Source of the DNA: Actinomycetes bacterium | Lineage (GTDB): Bacteria > Actinomycetota > Actinomycetes > Actinomycetales > Actinomycetaceae | Assembly (NCBI GenBank): GCA_023389315.1 | Contig: JAEWEQ010000052.1 | Span: forward strand, 1 to 45,861 | Direction of reading: 5' to 3' | DNA: 45,861 nt | Shown here: one piece after another, positions 36,732 to 44,065 of the stretch | How the letters are laid out: the number at the start of each line of letters is the position of its first letter | Numbering within the stretch: the first letter of the stretch is position 1 | Position numbers and translations under genes: made by a program | Notes under the pieces: model-generated | Told to the model about the DNA's origin: nothing | The model's input: the letters and a program-made list of their open reading frames with translations, nothing else | The model's database searches: none

Positions 36732-39188
36732 CTAGTCTTGGTTGTCGGCGCCCTCCGCGGTAATCATCCGGGTAGCTGCCCCGAACCGGTGCTGGTGGTA
36801 GCGGTATAGCCCTTCCAACAGCGACCAGGTGATGGCGGAGGCAACCGCGATGGTGATCCAAATGCTGGGAGTTGGCCACGCCAGGGCGAAGAAACGCCGT
36901 AAGGGTGGGAAGAACACGATCATCACCGCCAGCCCCGCCATGGTGGAAAGCAGTGCGATCCGCCACGGTACCAGTGGTCGCGAGAGGATCGAAAGCAGAT
37001 AGATGCCCCCACCAATAATCGTCAGAGTAGCAGCTGTAGAAGCCATTGTCGGATTAGCGATAGTGAGGCGATGGGTCACCAAGCTGGCTACTGCCAAGAT
37101 GATTCCAGCTGGACCGGCCAACCATAGGGTGCGTGCCAAGAAGCCGGGCCGATAGCGTCGGTGATTAGGGGCCAATGCTAAGAAGAAGGCCGGTATCCCA
37201 ATGGTGAGGGAGCCGATCATGGTTAGGTGTCGAGGCAGGAACGGGTAACGCCACATCGCCACCGCCACGATTACCGCCAATATGGACGAATAGAACGTCT
37301 TAGTGAGGAACAGTGCCCCTACTCGTTCCATGTTTGCAATTATGCGTCGCCCTTCAGAGACCACCGACGGTAGTTTGGAGAACTTCCCATCGACCAGCAC
37401 GACTTTCGCTACCGCTTTGGTGGCGGTGGCGCCAGAGCCCATGGCGATCCCCAGGTCGGCGTCTTTCAACGCTAGGACGTCGTTGACACCGTCACCCGTC
37501 ATTGCCACGGTGTGGCCGTCGGCCTGCAGGGCGTGCACCATGGCGCGCTTAGCTTCGGGCGTGACTCGTCCAAACACGTCGATTTCACGGATCTTGTCGC
37601 GTAACTGGTCGGCGTCATCGGGTAGGTCACGGGCATCGCACCATTGGATTTCTTGACCATTGACGGGGGTTAAGCCAACGCGGCGGGCGATGGTGGCCAC
37701 GGTCGCGGGATTGTCCCCAGAGATCACTTTCGCCACCACGCCCTGACGTTGGAAGTACTCCATGGTTTCAGCGGCGTCAGAGCGAATCTCTTCTTCCAAC
37801 ACCACCAGTAGGTACGCCTGGGTATCCGAAGCTAACTGCGGATCATCTTCATCCAAGGCCGCTGACGCACTGCGGGCCAGGCACACCACCCGCGCACCGT
37901 CCTCGGCCTGCGCTTGGGCGGCTTTCATGGCGTCGTTCCGGTTATCGGCGTGGGCGGTGATGATTTCGGGAGCCCCGAAGTACCAAACTCCGCTGCGGTT
38001 TTGCATCGCTGACCATTTGCGGCCCGAATCGAAGGGCACCACCAAATCACTGTCCGCCGCCTCGACCGTTTCCAAAGCTTTGGCGGTGGCGGCAGCGGTT
38101 TCGTTAGTTTTATCCCCCACCAGGGTCGCCAGCACCGCGGCGGTATCAGCGTCAATCTGTTGGGCCTTGGCCAGTAACTGGCCAACTTCGTAACTGCCCT
38201 CAGCGCAGGCGTTCTCGTGCACCGGAATGAAACCACGGAAAGTGATCGCCCCGGAAGTGAGGGTTCCGGTCTTATCCAGGCACAGCCGGTCTACGCGGGC
38301 CAATACCTCCACCGCGTTTAGTTCTTGCACCAGCACATTGCGACGCGCCAACGTGGCAGCGGCCAAAGCGAAGTTCAAGGAAGTTAGCAGCACCAGGCCC
38401 TGCGGGATCATGCCCACCACGCCAGCGATCGCCAGCACCACGGCGTGGCGCCAGTGGGCGCCTTCATCTCCACTGACTTGGGACCACACCAAGATGATCA
38501 CAACCGGGATGATCACCCAAGAGATCCACCGCAGCACCAAGTTGATGCCTTCGGCGATTTCGGAGCGGGCCTGTTTGAAGCGTTTAGCTTGGGAGGTGAG
38601 TTGCTGGGCGTAGGAGTCCGCCCCGACCGCGGTGGTGCGCATGTAGCCTTCGCCTGCCACCACTGCGGTGCCGGACATGATCACATCCCCGGAACTTTTG
38701 CGCACCGGCACGGCCTCGCCGGTGAGCATCGATTCATCCACCCGCAAGCCGGCGGAGGAAATAACTTCCCCGTCGGCTGGTACCTGGTCGCCTAGACACA
38801 GGTAGACGGTGTCTCCCAGGACCACTTCGGCGGAGGGAATGGTGTCGCGTTCGCCGCCGCGCACCACCACTGAGCGCGGTGATTGCAAGATAGAGAGCTT
38901 ATCGAGGGTGCGTTTGGCGCGGGTTTCGGAAATGATACCGATCAGGGCGTTGATGATCATCACCATGCCGAAGACGGCGTCTTTCCAGTCGCCGATGAGC
39001 AGTACCACCGCCATGGCGGACACCAAGATAGCGTTGAAGAGGGTGAAGATATTGGCGCGAATGATGGTGCTGATGGGCCGCGAGGTGCGGTCGTTTACCT
39101 CATTGACCTCTCCGCGTTGGATCGCGGTTTCCACTTCAGCTAATGAAAGCCCCTGCAGTTCTACCGCTTGTTCCGTTGCTGTCACCAC
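36732..39188 (-). CDS. Cation-transporting P-type ATPase (CtpE-like)
   Basis: P-type ATPase of 818 residues with no N-terminal heavy-metal domain. The actuator loop TGEA is near 156-159, the phosphorylated Asp305 is in CLDKTGTLT, and the hinge motif is MTGDGVNDVLALKDADLG. About ten membrane helices are predicted: two pairs before the P domain and six after residue 650. The segment LVLLTSLNFALAAATLARR and the overall size resemble mycobacterial CtpE, reported as a Ca2+ transporter. The helix-4 motif reads IPQGL (Gln263) rather than the usual PEGL, so a cation-coordinating Glu is replaced. Starts at GTG 39188 or 39185 are equally possible. Confidence 0.85.
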   Translation of the reverse strand: MVTATEQAVELQGLSLAEVETAIQRGEVNEVNDRTSRPISTIIRANIFTLFNAILVSAMAVVLLIGDWKDAVFGMVMIINALIGIISETRAKRTLDKLSILQSPRSVVVRGGERDTIPSAEVVLGDTVYLCLGDQVPADGEVISSAGLRVDESMLTGEAVPVRKSSGDVIMSGTAVVAGEGYMRTTAVGADSYAQQLTSQAKRFKQARSEIAEGINLVLRWISWVIIPVVIILVWSQVSGDEGAHWRHAVVLAIAGVVGMIPQGLVLLTSLNFALAAATLARRNVLVQELNAVEVLARVDRLCLDKTGTLTSGAITFRGFIPVHENACAEGSYEVGQLLAKAQQIDADTAAVLATLVGDKTNETAAATAKALETVEAADSDLVVPFDSGRKWSAMQNRSGVWYFGAPEIITAHADNRNDAMKAAQAQAEDGARVVCLARSASAALDEDDPQLASDTQAYLLVVLEEEIRSDAAETMEYFQRQGVVAKVISGDNPATVATIARRVGLTPVNGQEIQWCDARDLPDDADQLRDKIREIDVFGRVTPEAKRAMVHALQADGHTVAMTGDGVNDVLALKDADLGIAMGSGATATKAVAKVVLVDGKFSKLPSVVSEGRRIIANMERVGALFLTKTFYSSILAVIVAVAMWRYPFLPRHLTMIGSLTIGIPAFFLALAPNHRRYRPGFLARTLWLAGPAGIILAVASLVTHRLTIANPTMASTAATLTIIGGGIYLLSILSRPLVPWRIALLSTMAGLAVMIVFFPPLRRFFALAWPTPSIWITIAVASAITWSLLEGLYRYHQHRFGAATRMITAEGADNQD

Positions 39189-39306
39189 GTTCCCTATCTG
39201 ACCATTCGATACGCCCGCGAATATTGGGCGAGTTTACCGCGGGAGCTAAAACCCTCCCGGCACATTAACCTCTACCTTTCATAGCACGCCTGTCTGTCCC
39301 ATTGCT

Positions 39307-39342
39307 GAGGACGTGGCCAACGCCACCGCGCCAACCGTCCTC
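39307..39342 (-). terminator. Hairpin after terC with paired octamer-like arms
   Basis: GAGGACGTGGC (39307-39317) and GCCAACCGTCCTC (39330-39342) pair with a 2-nt bulge, forming an 11-bp stem about 26 bp past the terC stop. No T tract follows on the minus strand. The right arm is a full copy of the octamer CGTCCTCG (39336-39343); the left arm is TGAGGACG, one base off. Confidence 0.5.
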
Positions 39343-39367
39343 GTGTATATTGGGCAGACCCGGCGCG

Positions 39368-40372
39368 CTAAGCTTCGACCTCCCCACGATGAGCGCGTTT
39401 AGAGGCCCACACCGACGCCACCACGGTCACCACCAAAGTGATCACAATGAACGCCAAGGACGCGGGGATGCCAATGTCGGGTACGGGAAGCGGCTGCCCA
39501 CCGTTGATGAACGGCAAGTTGTTTTCGTGCATGGCGTGCAGTACCAGCTTCACCCCGATAAACGCCAAAATGGCGGCCAGACCGTAGTGCAGGTAAACCA
39601 GGCGACTCAACAACCCGTCAATCAGGAAGTACAGTTGCCGCAATCCCAATAGTGCGAAGGCGTTAGCTGCGAACACTAGGAATGGTTCGCGAGTGAGGCC
39701 GAAGATCGCGGGAATGGAATCGAACGCAAACATTAGATCCGCTGACCCCAGTGCCAAGATTACTAACAGTAGGGGCGTAAGGTAGGTTTTTCCTCCGTGT
39801 CGGTGTAGCAGCTTGTCACCAATGAATCCGTCGGTGACGGGGAAGACTTTTCGTACCAATGACACGAACTTCGGTTCCCGGTAGTCAGCGCTGTCATCGT
39901 CAATGCCTTCTTCTTCTTTTCCTTCACGTATCTGCGTGTAGGCGGTGTAGAGCAGCCAAGCACCAAACAGGTAGAACACCGCGGAGAAGCGTTCAATGAT
40001 GGCAGCGCCAATCAGGATGAAGATTAAGCGCAGCACCAGTGCGATTATGATGCCAGATAAAAGGACTTTTTGCTGGTGTTCACGGGGCACACGGAAAGCC
40101 GCGATGATGATTACGAAGACGAATAGGTTGTCCAGCGACAGTGACCATTCGGTGATCCAACCGGCCCAGTATTCACCGGCATATCGCAGGCCCCATACTC
40201 CCCAAACCAGGAATCCAAACGAGACCGCCAAGGTAACGTAGGCTGCCGTCCAGGTAGCTGCTTCTTTCATGGTGGGAGCGTGCGGGGTGCGCACGTGGCC
40301 GACGATGTCGACGGTAATGAGAGCAATGACGATGGCAGCGAGCGCCACCCAGCCCAGGGCATGGACGTCCAT
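39368..40372 (-). CDS. TerC/Alx family integral membrane protein
   Basis: Membrane protein of the TerC superfamily with about nine helices and 334 residues. Members such as Alx and YkoY are linked to manganese export or metalation of exported proteins. The conserved acidic membrane motifs are clear: EWSLSLDNLFVFVII, and GSADLMFAFDSIPAIFGL further on. A charged cytosolic loop (GKEEEGIDDDSADYREPKF) lies in the middle. I choose ATG 40372 because CCGGAGG lies 4 nt upstream and the family begins there. The longer frame to 40513 is a non-coding leader containing a yybP-ykoY-type riboswitch, so manganese control is expected. Confidence 0.9.
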   Translation of the reverse strand: MDVHALGWVALAAIVIALITVDIVGHVRTPHAPTMKEAATWTAAYVTLAVSFGFLVWGVWGLRYAGEYWAGWITEWSLSLDNLFVFVIIIAAFRVPREHQQKVLLSGIIIALVLRLIFILIGAAIIERFSAVFYLFGAWLLYTAYTQIREGKEEEGIDDDSADYREPKFVSLVRKVFPVTDGFIGDKLLHRHGGKTYLTPLLLVILALGSADLMFAFDSIPAIFGLTREPFLVFAANAFALLGLRQLYFLIDGLLSRLVYLHYGLAAILAFIGVKLVLHAMHENNLPFINGGQPLPVPDIGIPASLAFIVITLVVTVVASVWASKRAHRGEVEA

Positions 40373-40376
40373 GAAA

Positions 40377-40413
40377 CCTCCGGATCGAATCGTGCATAAG
40401 GATTCGCCGGAGG
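40377..40413 (-). promoter_or_regulatory. Shine-Dalgarno-sequestering hairpin of terC
   Basis: On the minus strand CCTCCGG (40413-40407) pairs perfectly with CCGGAGG (40383-40377), which includes the terC Shine-Dalgarno sequence. CGAATC (40406-40401) pairs with GATTCG (40391-40386) inside it. The first strand is also the 3' half of riboswitch helix P1, so the hairpin and P1 cannot form together. Confidence 0.75.
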
Positions 40414-40513
40414 TCTTCTCCACCGTCTTCTTTGTCACCGAGGACGGCCGCAGCACCGGGTAGTTGAACCACCGTGTTGACGATGTTGCGATTGCGGGAG
40501 TACTCCCCTCCAA
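40405..40513 (-). ncRNA. yybP-ykoY-type Mn2+ riboswitch in the terC leader
   Basis: Reading the minus strand, the leader starts with GGAGGGGAGTA and ends with GAGAAGACCTCC. The class hallmarks are a P1 helix (GGAGG/CCUCC here) enclosing GGGGAGUA on the 5' side and a GNRAGACC-like segment on the 3' side. In between, ATCGTCAACACGG and CCCGGTGCTGCGG resemble the conserved L1/L3 metal-binding region. The class binds Mn2+ and is often found before TerC/Alx/YkoY and Mn-transporter genes, as here. Assignment is by eye; a covariance search would settle it. One octamer copy (CGAGGACG on the plus strand, 40439-40446) lies inside it. Confidence 0.8.
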
Positions 40514-40521
40514 CCAGGCTT

Positions 40522-40527
40522 ACTTTA
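40522..40527 (-). promoter_or_regulatory. Probable -10 of the terC riboswitch transcript
   Basis: TAAAGT on the minus strand (preceded by GG) would place transcription start near 40515, directly at the 5' side of riboswitch helix P1. The -35 region is weak (CCGTTA at 17-nt spacing). Confidence 0.4.
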
Positions 40528-40578
40528 CCGCACGCTCGCGCGGTTAACGGGATTGAAACTTGTGAATCTCATCCCCCT

Positions 40579-40622
40579 GTGGCTAAAGCCACCGCGTTTG
40601 CTGAGGACGTTCGGTGTCCTCA
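40579..40622 (-). terminator. Two tandem hairpins at the uvrB 3' end
   Basis: TGAGGAC (40602-40608) and GTCCTCA (40616-40622) form a perfect 7-bp stem; the latter contains the uvrB stop codon on the minus strand. Next comes GTGGCT-AA-AGCCAC (40579-40592). No T tract is seen, so termination efficiency is uncertain. The left arm is TGAGGACG, a one-base variant of the over-represented octamer. Confidence 0.5.
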
Positions 40623-42692
40623 CTGCGCGGCTTGCATTTGCCGTAGTTCCTGTTTGAGTTCGCTCAGTTCGTCACGCAGCCGCGCGGCCACTTCGAACTG
40701 TAGTTCTTCGGCGGCGGCGTGCATTTGCGCGGTCAGGTCTTCAATGAGTTGGCGCAAGTCTGCTTGCGCATCCGACCCCAGCCGGGCGCGGGCCGCACCG
40801 GCTGCAGGTTTGGCGGCACCGCCCTCGGAACGATATCCGGCGGCGAAAAGCTCTCGAGTGTCGATGTCTTCGCGGGCCAACATGTCGGTGACGTCTTGGA
40901 TTTTCTTGCGCAGCGGCTGCGGGTCGATGCCGTGCTCACGGTTATATACCAACTGTTTTTCGCGTCGCCGCTGGGTTTCGTCAATGGCGCGGCGCATGGA
41001 GTCGGTGATGGTGTCGGCATACATGTGGACTTCACCGGAGACGTTACGGGCGGCGCGCCCGATGGTCTGAATGAGGGAGGTGGTGGACCGCAAGAACCCT
41101 TCTTTATCGGCATCCAGGATCGCCACCAGGGATACTTCCGGCAGGTCCAGGCCCTCGCGTAGCAAGTTGATGCCAACCAGTACGTCGAACTTCCCCAGGC
41201 GCAACTCGCGCAGTAGTTCCACGCGCCGCAAAGTGTCCACATCGGAGTGGAGGTATTCCACGCGTACCCCGCGTTCAGCCAGGTAGGTGGTGAGGTCTTC
41301 CGCCATTTTCTTCGTCAACGTGGTGACCAGTACCCGCTCGTTGCGCTCCACCCGCACCTGCACTTCCGCCAGCAGGTCATCGATCTGACCCTTGGTGGGT
41401 TTGACGACGACCAGCGGGTCCACCAGGCCGGTGGGGCGAATGATTTGCTCCACTACCCCACTGGCTTGCGACAGCTCGTAAGGTCCGGGCGTGGCGGACA
41501 GGTACACGGTTTGCCCGATGCGCTGCAAGAACTCATCCCATTTCAGGGGGCGGTTGTCCATGGCGGAGGGGAGGCGGAACCCGTGGTCCACGAGGGTGCG
41601 TTTGCGTGACATGTCGCCCTCGTACATTGCGCCAATCTGCGGGACGGTGACGTGGGATTCGTCGATGATGAGTAGGAAGTCGTCGGGGAAGTAGTCCAGC
41701 AAGGTGTGCGGCGGGGTGCCGGGGCCGCGCCCGTCAATGTGTCGGGAGTAGTTCTCTACCCCGGAGCAGGTCCCGATTTCCCGCAGCATCTCCAAATCGT
41801 AGGTGGTGCGCATCCGGAGGCGCTGGGCTTCTAGCAGGGATCCGCGTTTTTCGAACCAGGCGAGACGCTCATCCAGTTCCTCGGCGATTGAGGCCAGTGC
41901 CCGCTGCATGCGTTCTTGCCCGGCCACGTAGTGGGAGGCGGGGAACAGGTAGGTGCGGTCTACTTTGCGAATCAGGTCCCCGGTGAGCGGGTGGAGCACG
42001 GCGAGGCCGTCGATTTCGTCACCGAACATTTCGATGCGGATGGCGAGTTCTTCGTAAACCGGGATGATTTCGATAGTGTCGCCCCGTACTCGGAATGTTC
42101 CGCGGGTGAAGGCCATGTCGTTGCGGGTGTATTGCATGCCAACGAAGGCGCGCAGTAGTTCGTCGCGTTCCACCTCCATGCCGACCTGCAGTTCCACCAT
42201 GCGGGCGACGTATTCTTCCGGGGTACCGAGGCCGTAGATACACGAGACGGAAGCCACCACCACGGTGTCGCGCCGGGTCAGCAGTGAGTTCGTGGCAGAG
42301 TGGCGCAGCCTTTCGACCTCGTCGTTAATGGAGGAGTCTTTTTCGATGTAAGTGTCGGTTTGGGGGACGTAGGCTTCCGGCTGATAGTAGTCGTAGTACG
42401 ACACGAAATATTCGACCGCATTATTGGGTAGTAGGGCGCGTAGCTCGGCGGCCAACTGAGCGGCCAGCGTCTTATTGGGGGCCATCACCAAGGTTGGGCG
42501 TTGGACTCGTTCAATCAGCCAGGCGGCGGTGGCCGATTTACCGGTGCCGGTGGCGCCCAATAGGACGATATCTTTTTCCCCGGCGTTTAGCCGCTGCGTT
42601 AGTTGCTCGATGGCAGCGGGCTGATCCCCTGAAGGTTGGAACTCGGAGATTACTTCGAAGGGGTTTTCTTGGCGCAGTGGAGCTTTCGTCAA
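40620..42692 (-). CDS. uvrB: Excinuclease ABC subunit UvrB
   Basis: Helicase-like damage-verifying subunit of nucleotide excision repair, 690 residues, normal length. The Walker A is LLGATGTGKSATAAWLIE (about 44-61). The beta-hairpin region has YYDYYQPEAYVPQTDTYIEK. Helicase motif II reads FLLIIDESHVTVPQ, the motif VI region is QTIGRAARNVSGEVHMYAD, and a C-terminal UVR domain (about 650-685) binds UvrC. The start is a TTG at 42692, preceded by GGAAAGAAGA; an in-frame TAG just upstream excludes earlier starts. It lies 12 bp after the ROK gene, so it may also be read from that transcript. Confidence 0.96.
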   Translation of the reverse strand: MTKAPLRQENPFEVISEFQPSGDQPAAIEQLTQRLNAGEKDIVLLGATGTGKSATAAWLIERVQRPTLVMAPNKTLAAQLAAELRALLPNNAVEYFVSYYDYYQPEAYVPQTDTYIEKDSSINDEVERLRHSATNSLLTRRDTVVVASVSCIYGLGTPEEYVARMVELQVGMEVERDELLRAFVGMQYTRNDMAFTRGTFRVRGDTIEIIPVYEELAIRIEMFGDEIDGLAVLHPLTGDLIRKVDRTYLFPASHYVAGQERMQRALASIAEELDERLAWFEKRGSLLEAQRLRMRTTYDLEMLREIGTCSGVENYSRHIDGRGPGTPPHTLLDYFPDDFLLIIDESHVTVPQIGAMYEGDMSRKRTLVDHGFRLPSAMDNRPLKWDEFLQRIGQTVYLSATPGPYELSQASGVVEQIIRPTGLVDPLVVVKPTKGQIDDLLAEVQVRVERNERVLVTTLTKKMAEDLTTYLAERGVRVEYLHSDVDTLRRVELLRELRLGKFDVLVGINLLREGLDLPEVSLVAILDADKEGFLRSTTSLIQTIGRAARNVSGEVHMYADTITDSMRRAIDETQRRREKQLVYNREHGIDPQPLRKKIQDVTDMLAREDIDTRELFAAGYRSEGGAAKPAAGAARARLGSDAQADLRQLIEDLTAQMHAAAEELQFEVAARLRDELSELKQELRQMQAAQ

Positions 42693-42704
42693 TGGTCTTC
42701 TTTC

Positions 42705-43838
42705 CTATAAATCCCGATATGCACCGAGCAATGAACGGACCGCGAGGACGGCGGCGCCACGCGCCCAGTAGGTGTGGTCTTCACCCCGTATAAGCCAATC
42801 TACTGGACGCGCTCGTGGATGGCGAACGTTGGCGATACCGCGTTCAATTTCCTGCTGGTATGTGGCAATAAAGCCGGTGCGTTCCCCGAGCACCACGGCT
42901 TGGGAGACAGACACAAAGTTTGCGGCAGTGCCGATGAATTGTCCTAGACGTAATGCAATTTGCCTAGCAATATCGCTAGCGACCGGATCGTTAGCGGCAC
43001 TGAGTGCTTCGATTTGTTCAATTGCTGCCGGTTTGCCGGTTCGCTGTCGGTAAATGGTTTCTACCGCTTTGTCGGTGAGGTATGAGTTCCCGCGACAGGC
43101 CTCGTGGGTGAGCGGATCGGTGAATATGTTGTCGCCCATGAGTCCGAAACCGGTGGAGTAATCTTCCAACAGACGATTTTGGAACACCACTCCTAGTCCG
43201 ATGCCCGCCCCCATCGTGACTACCATGAACGATTCCGTCTCACGTCCGACGCCGAACCAGTTTTCGGCGATGGTAACGCCCTCGACGTCGTTTCCCAAGG
43301 TTACCGGCAGTCCGGTGGCTTCCGTCAGGATGCGGGCGAACGGAACATCTTCCCAAGCCAGGAACGGGGCAAATATGACGTTCTTCCCGTCAGGCACATT
43401 ACCGCCCAAGGTTAAGCCGATGGCGCGCGGGCGACGGTCGGGGGTGCTAAGGCTGGAAATTAGGTCGCGCAGGTGCGTGGCTATCGCGGCGGGCTCATTT
43501 CCTGGCAGCTCGGAAATGGTGTCAGCGATGATTGAAGCGCGTAAGTCGGTGTGGGTTACGTGAGCTTGGGTACCGGTGAGGTTAATGCCAATGACCGAAG
43601 CATAGGTAGCGTTGGCATCTATGGGAACAGTAGGACGGCCACGCGGTTGCGACAGTGGGGTTTGTTCATTGACCAACTGCTGTTTGACTAGCGGCATCGT
43701 TAGACGGGCGATGGACGCTTGACTCAGACCTGTGGAGCGAGCAAGTTCTGCCCGGGTTATCGGACCGCGCCGCAGAATTTCTAGCATCACTGGCATCTGA
43801 ATCGGATCCAGCGGGAAAGCTTGTTCATTTTTGGCCAT
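42705..43838 (-). CDS. ROK family transcriptional regulator
   Basis: Regulator of the ROK (NagC/Mlc/XylR) family. An N-terminal winged helix-turn-helix is visible: LRRGPITRAELARSTGLSQA, then SIARLTMPLV (about 22-50). It is followed by a sugar-kinase-like ROK fold with VTMGAGIGLGVVFQNRL (about 200-216). The usual zinc motif (GH...CxCGxxGC) is missing; the region reads MGDNIFTDPLTHEACRGNSYL with one Cys. The kinase-type GND is kept in LGNDVEG. ATG 43838 is chosen with AAGGA 10 nt upstream; GTG 43859 is an alternative. It diverges from a sugar ABC transporter operon and probably represses or activates it in response to a sugar. Confidence 0.9.
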   Translation of the reverse strand: MAKNEQAFPLDPIQMPVMLEILRRGPITRAELARSTGLSQASIARLTMPLVKQQLVNEQTPLSQPRGRPTVPIDANATYASVIGINLTGTQAHVTHTDLRASIIADTISELPGNEPAAIATHLRDLISSLSTPDRRPRAIGLTLGGNVPDGKNVIFAPFLAWEDVPFARILTEATGLPVTLGNDVEGVTIAENWFGVGRETESFMVVTMGAGIGLGVVFQNRLLEDYSTGFGLMGDNIFTDPLTHEACRGNSYLTDKAVETIYRQRTGKPAAIEQIEALSAANDPVASDIARQIALRLGQFIGTAANFVSVSQAVVLGERTGFIATYQQEIERGIANVRHPRARPVDWLIRGEDHTYWARGAAVLAVRSLLGAYRDL

Positions 43839-43909
43839 CTCAGTTGCGTCCTTCTGCACCCGCTATCTGATTGCCAACCTCATTATATCGCTGAACTAGG
43901 AGGTCCTTT

Positions 43910-43939
43910 TCCCTCGACATCGAGGGACTGCGTTAACGC
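43910..43939. promoter_or_regulatory. Two palindromic elements upstream of the sugar ABC operon
   Basis: TCCCTCGA-CA-TCGAGGGA (43910-43927) is a perfect inverted repeat with 8-bp arms, and GCGTTAACGC (43930-43939) is a perfect 10-bp palindrome. Both lie in the 227-bp gap between the ROK regulator and the binding-protein gene. They are candidate operators; the second resembles LacI-type half-site geometry. Confidence 0.5.
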
Positions 43940-43972
43940 TGGTAGCAATTTTGTTTCATCGTAAGATTAAGC

Positions 43973-44003
43973 TTGACATACTTTATTTCTATTGTAAATA
44001 TAA
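43973..44003 (+). promoter_or_regulatory. Sigma70-type promoter of the sugar ABC operon, with overlapping ROK-like operator
   Basis: TTGACA (43973-43978), a 16-nt spacer and TAAATA (43995-44000) form a near-consensus promoter. Within it, TTTATTT (43982-43988) and AAATATAA (43996-44003) make an imperfect inverted repeat of the TTATTT/AAATAA type bound by NagC/Mlc proteins. Binding by the adjacent ROK protein would block RNA polymerase. Confidence 0.7.
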
Positions 44004-44065
44004 GTGCTTAGGGATCACCCCTACGGCGCAAAGCGGCGCCCTCGAACAGCAAAGGAGCCGAGTTA

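Noticed and set aside
40373..40513. N-terminal 47-codon extension of the TerC-family protein
   Set aside because: This stretch carries a yybP-ykoY-type riboswitch and a good Shine-Dalgarno sequence before ATG 40372; the encoded peptide has no TerC similarity.
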